From positions 1-6,200 of the forward strand of contig JANXSC010000034.1 in assembly GCA_025352845.1 (NCBI GenBank): a stretch of 6,200 nt of DNA. Reading direction: 5' to 3'. The translations under genes and the position numbers were made by a program. Below the pieces are notes generated by a model. That model worked only from the letters and a program-made list of their open reading frames with translations, had not been told where the DNA came from and ran no database searches. Numbering within the stretch: position 1 is the stretch's first letter; each line of letters begins with the position of its first letter. Of this stretch, positions 1 to 5,728 are shown one piece after another. The stretch comes from Opitutaceae bacterium. Lineage in GTDB: Bacteria > Verrucomicrobiota > Verrucomicrobiia > Opitutales > Opitutaceae.

Positions 1-40
1 CAGACATCGCTGACACATTTGGCCAGACATCGCAGACAGT
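1..40. repeat. Left terminal inverted repeat of the IS481-like element
   Basis: These 40 bases are the exact reverse complement of 1305-1344. Inside the repeat the motif CAGACATCGC occurs at 1-10 and again at 24-33, a spacing of 23 bp or about two helical turns. Each copy is followed by (T/A)GACA. The full motif GGCCAGACATCGC is visible at 21-33. Such paired direct motifs look like two transposase-binding sites per end. Confidence 0.93.
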
Positions 41-82
41 GGAGTGCGGTGGTTTGGAAACATTTGAAAAATGGGGAGGATT

Positions 83-110
83 TAAGGGAGGGGCGACAGC
101 CCCTCCCTTA
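83..110 (-). terminator. Hairpin at the 3' end of the IS481 transposase gene
   Basis: Positions 83-94 (TAAGGGAGGGGC) pair perfectly with 99-110 (GCCCCTCCCTTA) around the 4-base loop GACA. The TAA stop codon of the minus-strand transposase is the first three bases of the stem. A 12-bp GC-rich stem directly at the stop suggests transcription termination or protection of the mRNA 3' end. On the minus strand it is followed by AAATCC and not by a T run; a short T run comes only about 12 bases later. It is therefore not a textbook intrinsic terminator. The hairpin lies inside the element and could also block transcription arriving from outside. Confidence 0.55.
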
Positions 111-1289
111 CCGTCGCTTGGGTGGTCGGGTGCGGGCCGGGCGCAGCCCGGCGCGATCCGCGTGGTGCAGCAAGCCGAGCAGATGCGGCCCGAGGTAGAC
201 CTCCGTCCAGCCGCCGCGCCGTGGACGCAGCCCGAGCCATTCGCCTGCGAAGGCGCGGCCGAACAGCCGCTGGCGTTGCCCCCACCACGCGCGGCCGTTG
301 GTCCCCGGCCGCAGGCGGAGCCAGTCGGCCGGATACGACCAAGCCGGCAGCACCGCCGGCAGGCGTTGCGCGCTGGGCCGGTAACGCTTGGCGGGTGGGT
401 GCAGTCCGAGTGCGGCGTGCGGGCGCGCGTGATTATAGCCGTGGCGCCAGCGGGTGAAGCGGCGTTGTTGCGCCCGGGCGTGAGCGGCCGGGGGGCGCGT
501 CGTCTCGGCCTTGAGGACCCGGTGCATCTGTTCGTGCGCGCCGTTGTCCTGCGGGCACGCGGGGCGGGTGAACACGACGCGCAGGCCGAGCCGCAGCCAC
601 CACACGCTCAGGGCCGACAGGCCGCGCGGGCCGCTGCCGGCGAACGGTGCGCCGTGGTCCACTTGCACCGCCCGGGGCAGGCCGCACCGGCGGAACAGCG
701 CGGTGAGCACGCGCCGCACCGTCGGCTCATTGGGCCGGGACACGTGGTGCACGGCGAGCACGCACCGCGAGGCCGCATCGCGCACGGTGAGCGGAAAAAT
801 CCGCGCGCCGTCCGCGGTGCGGAACGTGCCCTTGAAGTCGAGCGTCCACAGCTCGTTGGGGCGCGTCGCCACCGGCCGCGGATCCGCGGCGATCCGGGGG
901 CCCGGCGGCGCACGCCGCACGTGCCGGCGCACCAGCCCGGCCGCCGCCAGCCAGCGACCCAGCGTGCGCACCCCGGGCACACGGACGTGCCGGTGGCGTT
1001 GGCGCAACAGCCAGTGCAGCTTGTGCGGCCCCCACGTCGGATGCCGGCGGCGCAGCGTCAGCAACCGGCGCAGCCAGCCTTGTTGCTGTTGGCCGGCGCG
1101 ATGGGGCTGGCGCGTGTGCGCGCGCAACGCCGGCCGGCCACCCTGCCGGAAGCGCCGCCACCACTTGTGGCCGCACGCACGGCTGATACCGTGCGTGGCG
1201 CACACGGCGGCGAAGCTGGCGCGCCGCGCCAGCACCGCCTGCACAAAGTTCCACCGCGCAGTGACTCGATCACATTCGTTCCAGGGCAT
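108..1289 (-). CDS. IS481-like DDE transposase (integrase core)
   Basis: This 393-residue protein would cut and join the ends of the surrounding element. An N-terminal helix-turn-helix (about residues 13-50, with SFAAVCATHGISRACGHKWW) should bind the terminal repeats. The RNase-H-like integrase core spans about residues 140-300. Its catalytic triad is visible as D151 (ELWTLDFKG), D211 (QVDHGAPF) and E253 (QDNGAHEQMHR). It ends with the YNHARPHAALG motif typical of this family at about 285-295. A C-terminal stretch (about 318-378, with GRAFAGEWLGL and YLGPHLLGLL) matches the small extra domain seen in many IS481 transposases. The second motif has DHG where DNG is usual, and the D211-E253 spacing of 42 residues is slightly longer than the common DD35E. 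The start is ATG at 1287-1289, with a weak AGGG about 8 bases upstream. Family level is certain; the IS481 assignment over IS3 is probable. Confidence 0.94.
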   Translation of the reverse strand: MPWNECDRVTARWNFVQAVLARRASFAAVCATHGISRACGHKWWRRFRQGGRPALRAHTRQPHRAGQQQQGWLRRLLTLRRRHPTWGPHKLHWLLRQRHRHVRVPGVRTLGRWLAAAGLVRRHVRRAPPGPRIAADPRPVATRPNELWTLDFKGTFRTADGARIFPLTVRDAASRCVLAVHHVSRPNEPTVRRVLTALFRRCGLPRAVQVDHGAPFAGSGPRGLSALSVWWLRLGLRVVFTRPACPQDNGAHEQMHRVLKAETTRPPAAHARAQQRRFTRWRHGYNHARPHAALGLHPPAKRYRPSAQRLPAVLPAWSYPADWLRLRPGTNGRAWWGQRQRLFGRAFAGEWLGLRPRRGGWTEVYLGPHLLGLLHHADRAGLRPARTRPPKRR

Positions 1290-1304
1290 AGCCGCCCTGC
1301 GTAG

Positions 1305-1347
1305 ACTGTCTGCGATGTCTGGCCAAATGTGTCAGCGATGTCTGGCC
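1305..1347. repeat. Right terminal inverted repeat of the IS481-like element
   Basis: Positions 1305-1344 are the exact reverse complement of 1-40. The 13-bp motif GCGATGTCTGGCC occurs twice, at 1312-1324 and 1335-1347, again 23 bp apart. The second copy runs 3 bases past the part that can be compared with the left end, so the true repeat is probably 43 bp or slightly more. Confidence 0.92.
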
Positions 1348-1574
1348 TTATGCAAACTGCCCGTGCTACGTTGCGGCGCGTTTCCGATCAAGGAAGCGTG
1401 CAAGAAGCTCAGATGCGCCCGGCACCGACGCCGCCTTTGCAAAAGCCTCACCGGCTGAAACCCGATGAAAATTTCGCACCCTGGAATTCACCCTTGCGGC
1501 ACGGGTGAGCGCGGCATTGAGTGCCGTGCTCGTCGGTTTACTCCGGCCCTGATCGTGTAAGCCCCAGAATCCCC
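1348..1574. other. Non-coding leader between the IS and the sulfatase operon
   Basis: No convincing gene lies in these 227 bases. The sulfatase reading frame stays open back to an ATG at 1521, but its upstream residues resemble no signal peptide. Two small hairpins are visible: TCACCC (1488-1493) with GGGTGA (1503-1508), and CGGCA (1512-1516) with TGCCG (1522-1526). The promoter of the sulfatase genes should lie here or inside the IS right end, but no good -35/-10 pair is evident. There is no purine-rich ribosome binding site before the ATG at 1575. Confidence 0.6.
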
Positions 1575-2888
1575 ATGAACTCACCGCTCCGTTTCCTCCT
1601 CGCGTCGTTCGCTCTGGCGAGCGCCGCTTTCGCCGCCGCACCAGCGCGGCCCAACATCATCTTCATCCTGGCCGACGATCTCGGGCTTGATGGCGTGAGC
1701 TGCTACGGCTCCGACGTGCGCAAGACGCCGAACATCGACAAGCTCGCCGCGTCGGGCACGCGCTTCGAGACGTGCTACGCCGCGCCGCTCTGCGGGCCTT
1801 CGCGCTGCCTGCTGAACAGCGGGCGCTATGCGTTTCGCACCGGCGGCGTCACCAACCAGTCGTGGCGGGCCGACGGCCCCGGCGCAAAATCCGCCGACGA
1901 ACAACCGATCGCGAAGTTGCTGAAGCAGGCCGGCTATGCCACCGGCATGGCGGGCAAGTGGCGGCAGGTCGGCGAGACGCCGGGCGACTGGGGCTACGAC
2001 GAATACACGACCGACCCGACGGCGGGCGGCTGGTATTGGCAGACGGCGCATCAACAGCACGTCGGTGAAGTCATCGCACCGGCGGGCAGCTACGCGCCGG
2101 ATGTCATCCACCAGTTCACCGTGGACTTTATCCGCAAGCACAAGGAGCAGCCGTTTTTCTTCTACTACTCGATGCACCACGTCCACGCTCCGATTCAGCA
2201 CACCTCCGATTCGGCGAAGGGTGCGAAGGACGGCGAGGAACGCTACGACGACAACATCGCCTACATGGACAAACAGGTCGGGGCGGTCATCGCCGAGTTG
2301 GAGAAACTCGGCCTGCGCGAGAAGACGCTCGTGATTTTTTCCGGCGACAACGGCACCGCACTTAATTTCCCGACGACCATTGGCGGCCGCATGATCAACG
2401 GCAAAAAAGCCTCGATGCTCGAGGGCGGTTCACGCGTGCCGCTGATCGCGAGCTGGCCGGGCGTCACGCCGGCCGGGAAAGTCTCGAGGGACATCATCAG
2501 CTTCGCCGATCCGCACGCGACGTTCCTCGAACTCGCCGGCGTCAGCGCCCCCGCCGGTTTCAAGACCGACAGCCGTAGCTTCGCCCCGCAGCTTCGCGGG
2601 CAAACGGGGTCGCCGCGCGACTGGGCGTATGTCCAACTCGGCAAAAAATGGTTTGTGCGCGAGCGCGGCTTCAAGATGAACGAGAGCTGGGAACTCTTCG
2701 ACATGAGCGACGCGCCCTTCGTCGAGAAACCCGTTGCCGCGGCCGCCGACACCGAAGCAAGCAAGGCCGCGCGTGCTCGGCTCACCGCGATCTTGAAAGA
2801 GCTGAATCCTGCCGGGGGAAAACTCGACGAGGTCGACGCCGCGGCGAAGCAGGCGAAAAAGAACCAGCGCAAGGCCAACAAGCAGTGA
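1575..2888 (+). CDS. Secreted sulfatase with an atypical GKWR motif
   Basis: This is a formylglycine-dependent sulfatase of the alkaline-phosphatase superfamily (437 residues), which hydrolyses sulfate esters. The start at 1575 is chosen because it begins a Sec signal peptide (MNSPLRFLLASFALASAAFA, cleavage near residue 20); the open frame upstream to 1521 adds an implausible leader. Visible active-site elements are the metal aspartates D34-D35 (ILADDLG), the modification motif CGPSR with C73 as the formylglycine precursor, K128 (GKW), H204 (HAP), the metal pair D257-N258 (SGDNG) and K278 before EGGSRVP. The residue after GKW is R130 where most sulfatases have histidine (GKWHLG), the position matching His125 of human arylsulfatase A. 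The C-terminal part is short, with WELFDMSD at 372-379 and then a lysine- and alanine-rich tail ending in KANKQ. The substrate cannot be named. It is the first gene of a probable two-gene operon. Family confidence is very high; full catalytic competence is less sure. Confidence 0.95.
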   Translation: MNSPLRFLLASFALASAAFAAAPARPNIIFILADDLGLDGVSCYGSDVRKTPNIDKLAASGTRFETCYAAPLCGPSRCLLNSGRYAFRTGGVTNQSWRADGPGAKSADEQPIAKLLKQAGYATGMAGKWRQVGETPGDWGYDEYTTDPTAGGWYWQTAHQQHVGEVIAPAGSYAPDVIHQFTVDFIRKHKEQPFFFYYSMHHVHAPIQHTSDSAKGAKDGEERYDDNIAYMDKQVGAVIAELEKLGLREKTLVIFSGDNGTALNFPTTIGGRMINGKKASMLEGGSRVPLIASWPGVTPAGKVSRDIISFADPHATFLELAGVSAPAGFKTDSRSFAPQLRGQTGSPRDWAYVQLGKKWFVRERGFKMNESWELFDMSDAPFVEKPVAAAADTEASKAARARLTAILKELNPAGGKLDEVDAAAKQAKKNQRKANKQ

Positions 2889-2923
2889 CGGCCAACCCCG
2901 GCGTTTCGAATCTCCTGCTCTCC

Positions 2924-4387
2924 ATGAAATTCTCTCTTCCCGTCTTAGCTGGCCTCGTGCTTGGCGCCGCCGCACCGCTCGTCGCGGCCAGCGCGACGAA
3001 GCCCAACATCGTCTTCATCCTCGCCGACGACCTCGGCTATACCGACGTCGCGTGTTACGGCAGCAAGTATTACGAAACGCCGAACATCGACCGGCTCGCG
3101 ACGCAGGGGATGAAGTTCACCAACTATCACCACTGCCAGAACTGCCAGCCAACGCGCGCCGCCCTCATGACCGGCCAATACGGCGCGCGCACCGGCGTTT
3201 ACACCGTGGGGGCGATTGACCGGTTCGACTGGCAGAGCCGACCGCTGCGCCCGGTGGACAACGTGCAGAACCTTCCGCTCGATCGCGTGACGATCGCGCA
3301 GACGCTGAAAGCGAGCGGCTACGCGACCGGGATGTTTGGCAAATGGCACCTCGGCCAGCAGGGCGATTACCATCCGGCCAAGCGCGGCTTCGACGAGGCG
3401 ATCGTGAGCATGGGCGCGCATTTCGATTTCGTGACGATCCCGCCCGTCGAATATCCAAAGGGATCCTATCTCGCGGATTTTCTCACCGACAAGGCGGTGA
3501 GTTTCATCGAACGCCACAAGGCGGAGCCGTTCTTTCTCTACCTCCCGCACTTCGGCGTCCACTCGCCGCACGACGCGAAACCGTCGTGGATCGAGAAATT
3601 CAAAAACAAGCCGGGCGTCGGCGGGCACAACAACCCCGTCTATGCCGCCATGATCGCGAGCGTGGATGAGAGCGTGGGCCGCGTGATGGCGAAACTGGAG
3701 GAACTCAAGCTCGCGGAGAATACCGTGCTCATTTTCGCCAGCGACAACGGCGGCGTCGGGGGCTACATCCGCGAAGGCATCATCAAGGGCGGCGGCGATG
3801 TGACCGACAATGCCCCGCTGCGTCACGGCAAGGGCAGCCTCTACGAAGGCGGCACGCGCGTGCCGTTCATCGTGCGCTGGCCGGGCCGCGTCGCGCCCGG
3901 CAGCACGTGCGACACGCCAGGCATCCACGTGGATATCTATCCGACCTTCACCGCGCTCGCCGGTGGAAAAATGCCCGCCGGCCAGATCGCCGACGGCGAA
4001 AGCCTCGTGCCGCTGCTGCGCGACGCGAAGGCGAAGCTCGCGCGCGACGCGATCTACCAGCACTTCCCCGGCTACCTCGGCGCGGGGCCGGGGCAGTTTC
4101 GCACGTTGCCCGTGAGCCTCGTGCAGGCCGGAGACTGGAAACTGATGGAGTTCCTGGAAGACGGCCGCCTCGAACTCTACAACCTGCGCGACGACATCGG
4201 CGAAAAGAAGAACCTCGCGACGACGAATCCCGAAAAGCGGCAGGAACTTTACGCGAAACTGCTCGCGTGGCGCGCGAGTGTGAGTGCCCCGATGCCGACG
4301 AGAAACACACCGGCCGCGACGGCCGACGAACCCGCGGCGAAGAAGAAGGGCGGCAAGAAAAAGGCGGCGGCGAACCAGAATGACTGA
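2924..4387 (+). CDS. Secreted sulfatase, arylsulfatase A-like
   Basis: This is a second formylglycine sulfatase (487 residues), from a different subfamily than its upstream neighbour. Residues 1-23 form a signal peptide (MKFSLPVLAGLVLGAAAPLV...), which fixes the start at 2924; the frame is open further upstream only by overlap with the first sulfatase gene. All usual active-site features are present: D35-D36 (ILADDLGY), CQPTR with C74 as formylglycine precursor, K140 and H142 in GKWHLG, H213 in HSP, D274-N275 in SDNGG, and K303 before YEGGTRVP. The C-terminal subdomain includes GDWKLMEF and LELYNLRDD followed by GEKKNLA. The protein ends in a low-complexity lysine/alanine tail (KKKGGKKKAAANQND). 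It starts 35 bp after the previous stop codon, with no terminator between, so co-transcription is likely. No clear Shine-Dalgarno sequence precedes it. It should act in the periplasm or outside the cell and needs a formylglycine-generating enzyme that is not in this window. The substrate is unknown. Confidence 0.96.
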   Translation: MKFSLPVLAGLVLGAAAPLVAASATKPNIVFILADDLGYTDVACYGSKYYETPNIDRLATQGMKFTNYHHCQNCQPTRAALMTGQYGARTGVYTVGAIDRFDWQSRPLRPVDNVQNLPLDRVTIAQTLKASGYATGMFGKWHLGQQGDYHPAKRGFDEAIVSMGAHFDFVTIPPVEYPKGSYLADFLTDKAVSFIERHKAEPFFLYLPHFGVHSPHDAKPSWIEKFKNKPGVGGHNNPVYAAMIASVDESVGRVMAKLEELKLAENTVLIFASDNGGVGGYIREGIIKGGGDVTDNAPLRHGKGSLYEGGTRVPFIVRWPGRVAPGSTCDTPGIHVDIYPTFTALAGGKMPAGQIADGESLVPLLRDAKAKLARDAIYQHFPGYLGAGPGQFRTLPVSLVQAGDWKLMEFLEDGRLELYNLRDDIGEKKNLATTNPEKRQELYAKLLAWRASVSAPMPTRNTPAATADEPAAKKKGGKKKAAANQND

Positions 4388-4405
4388 AGGGAGTAGATGC
4401 CATGA

Positions 4406-4443
4406 GGCGGACAAGCGGGCGAAAAAGGCCCAACTTGTCCGCC
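4406..4443 (+). promoter_or_regulatory. Stem-loop directly before the IS110 transposase start
   Basis: GGCGGACAAG (4406-4415) pairs with CTTGTCCGCC (4434-4443). Inside this, GGGC (4417-4420) pairs with GCCC (4428-4431), closing the loop GAAAAAG. The outer stem ends two bases before the ATG at 4446. No T run follows, so it is a poor intrinsic terminator for the sulfatase operon. The only Shine-Dalgarno-like bases (AAGG, 4425-4428) lie in the apical part. In an mRNA read through from the sulfatases, this structure would hide the start region, a way insertion sequences often limit transposase made from outside promoters. It may also be a DNA structure at the left end of the element. The structure is read directly; the role is inference. 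Confidence 0.6.
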
Positions 4444-4445
4444 GA

Positions 4446-5531
4446 ATGAATGCAAAAACTAACGTCAAGAAACTGCTGGAACGCCTGGTGGAAACCAAGG
4501 CCGAAACGATCAAGCTCGGGATGGACCTCCACGCGCGCGACGTCGTCGTGTGCGTGCAGCTCGACGGCGCGCTCCCGCAGCGGCCGCAGAAGATGACCAC
4601 CGCCGAGCTGCTCACGCTGGTGCGTGGGCTGCGCGCGGCCGGGCGCAAAGTCTACGGCTGCTACGAGGCTGGGCCCTGCGGCTACGGGCTGCACCGCGAA
4701 CTGCTCGCCGCCGGGGCGACCAACTACGTTGTCGTCGCGGAAGCGCTCGGCGGGGCGCGCCAGCAAAAGACCGACGCGCTCGATGCGACCGCCCTCGCCG
4801 ACCGGCTCGACCGCTATGTGCGCGGCAACACCAAGGCGTTTTCCGTGGTCACGGTGCCGACGCCCGCGGAGGAGCAGGCGCGCGCCGAAGGCCGCCTGCG
4901 CGGTCAGCTCAAACGCACCCGCCACGAATGGGAGGCGCGCGGCCGCAGCCTGCTCCTCGTCCACGGCCACCACGTCACCGGCCCGTGGTGGACCGAGCGG
5001 CGGTGGACCGAACTCAAGGCCACGCTGTCGGTCTGGCTCGTGCAGGAACTGGAGATCATGCGCACCGTGCTGGCGACCGTGGATACGCAGGAAAAAGCCC
5101 GGCGTAAAACGCTGGAGGCCGCCGCGCCCAAAGTTCTGCCCAAAGCCGTCGGCGCACTGACCTGGGTGCTCCTCGCCCGCGAGATCTGTGATTGGGCGCG
5201 GTTCAAGAACCGCCGCCAGGTCTCCAGCGACACCGGGCTGTGTCCGGGCGTGCACCAAAGCGGCGGCAGCAAACGCGACGGCTGCATCAACCGCCACGGC
5301 AACCCGCGCGTGCGCGCGCTGCTGATCGAACTGGTCTGGCGGCTCGTGCGCTGGCAGCCGGACTATCCGCCGATCAAAGGCCTGGTCGCCGGCATCGCCC
5401 GCGGCGCGGCCCGGCGCAAACTCGCGGTGGCCGCCGCGCGCCGGCTCGCGGTCGACCTCTGGCGCCTGGCGACCGCTCAGACCACGCCCGCGAAACTCCA
5501 GCTGCTGGTGCCCACGGAGGTGACCGCCTGA
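4446..5531 (+). CDS. IS110-family transposase (DEDD plus Ser recombinase)
   Basis: This 361-residue protein catalyses RNA-guided excision and insertion of its own element. The N-terminal RuvC-like DEDD domain shows D27 (GMDLHARDVVV), E74 (CYEAGPCGYGL), and D110 and D113 (KTDALDATALA). A helical, charged linker covers about 140-225. The C-terminal Transposase_20 domain (about 233-310) has WARFKNRRQ, then GLCPGVHQSGGS with the likely nucleophile S272, and HGNPRVRALLIEL. All catalytic positions expected for the family are present, and the length is normal. The start at 4446 gives the usual distance of about 25 residues to the first aspartate. An in-frame ATG at 4380 overlaps the sulfatase stop (ATGACTGA) and would add 22 residues, but they look unlike the family and contain the stem-loop sequence. 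The gene follows the sulfatases in the same direction and may receive their transcription. Family assignment is secure. Confidence 0.95.
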   Translation: MNAKTNVKKLLERLVETKAETIKLGMDLHARDVVVCVQLDGALPQRPQKMTTAELLTLVRGLRAAGRKVYGCYEAGPCGYGLHRELLAAGATNYVVVAEALGGARQQKTDALDATALADRLDRYVRGNTKAFSVVTVPTPAEEQARAEGRLRGQLKRTRHEWEARGRSLLLVHGHHVTGPWWTERRWTELKATLSVWLVQELEIMRTVLATVDTQEKARRKTLEAAAPKVLPKAVGALTWVLLAREICDWARFKNRRQVSSDTGLCPGVHQSGGSKRDGCINRHGNPRVRALLIELVWRLVRWQPDYPPIKGLVAGIARGAARRKLAVAAARRLAVDLWRLATAQTTPAKLQLLVPTEVTA

Positions 5532-5728
5532 GTTAACCTCCTCCTCCTTTTTCGGAAGCTCGCCGCGCCGACTGCGCGGACCGACTTTCGGAGTGCAAGC
5601 GCGCACGTTCCCGCCCTTGGGCACAAACCCGTTCTGTAGATGGTGCCGCTGCACTCCGTCCCTTTCGCTCTCCACTTTGCATAAAGCATCATGCGCTGGC
5701 ACCACCACGCGCGGATAGCAGGTTAACT
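5532..5728 (+). ncRNA. Candidate guide RNA (bridge/seek RNA) of the IS110/IS1111 element
   Basis: This segment between the transposase stop and the probable right end has no gene but strong secondary structure. AGTTAACCT (5531-5539, sharing one base with the stop codon) is the perfect inverted partner of AGGTTAACT (5720-5728) and could close the whole region. Within it, 5589-5606 pairs with 5643-5658 through 16 base pairs with only two single-base bulges (A5597, C5602). This stem carries a 36-base loop (5607-5642) that can itself fold by GGG (5619-5621) with CCC (5628-5630). A smaller hairpin pairs CCGCGC (5563-5568) with GCGCGG (5574-5579). IS110-family transposases use an RNA from the element's long non-coding end to recognise target and donor, and stems with large internal loops are its hallmark. 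Location and folding fit; RNA ends, loops and guides are not proven. Confidence 0.5.

Larger units (their letters stand above)
1..1347 (-). mobile_element. IS481-like insertion sequence, apparently complete
   Basis: A single DDE transposase gene on the minus strand is enclosed by perfect inverted repeats at 1-40 and 1305-1344. The right copy continues with GCC at 1345-1347, completing a repeated motif, so the left end probably extends about 3 bases before the window. The left flank is therefore not visible and target-site duplication cannot be tested. The single unsplit reading frame, with no OrfA/OrfB frameshift, together with the C-terminal domain of the protein, fits IS481 better than IS3. 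Nothing indicates decay: the frame is open, the catalytic residues are present and both ends are intact, so the element may be active or recently inserted. Exact outer ends are uncertain by a few bases. Confidence 0.88.
4388..5728 (+). mobile_element. IS110-family insertion sequence (IS1111-like layout)
   Basis: A DEDD/serine transposase gene (4446-5531) has only 58 bases between it and the preceding sulfatase stop, but about 200 structured non-coding bases behind it. In the IS110 subgroup the long non-coding, guide-RNA-bearing segment lies upstream of the transposase; in IS1111 it lies downstream, so the layout here is IS1111-like. I could not find convincing subterminal inverted repeats, and these elements usually make no clear target duplication. 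Both limits given are therefore estimates: the left end lies somewhere in 4388-4445, or possibly in the tail of the sulfatase gene, and the right end is around 5728 or later. Confidence 0.75.

Noticed and set aside
39..1304. Long plus-strand open frame opposite the IS481 transposase
   Set aside because: It is antisense to a clear DDE transposase, consists of Arg/Ala/Pro-rich low-complexity peptide, and is open only because of the high GC content.
1521..1574. Longer N-terminus for the first sulfatase starting at ATG 1521
   Set aside because: The 18 added residues precede a perfect Sec signal peptide, which would then no longer be N-terminal; 1575 is the better start.
2648..2923. Longer N-terminus for the second sulfatase starting at ATG 2648
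   Set aside because: This part overlaps the end of the first sulfatase gene in another frame, and the signal peptide starts at 2924.
4406..4443. Intrinsic terminator of the sulfatase operon
   Set aside because: The stem is strong but is followed by GAATGAATGC and not by a T run, so a Rho-independent terminator is not supported.
2945..4648. Minus-strand open frame of 567 codons opposite the second sulfatase
   Set aside because: It mirrors the codon pattern of the sulfatase and continues across the IS boundary. It has no recognisable domain, and the plus-strand gene has a full set of catalytic motifs.
3948..5708. Minus-strand open frame of 586 codons spanning sulfatase and IS110 transposase
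   Set aside because: It crosses two unrelated genes in antisense and has a biased Arg/His/Ala composition; a GC-rich shadow.
1..5728. Composite transposon carrying the sulfatases
   Set aside because: The two flanking elements belong to different families with unrelated transposases and ends, so they cannot mobilise the interval together.
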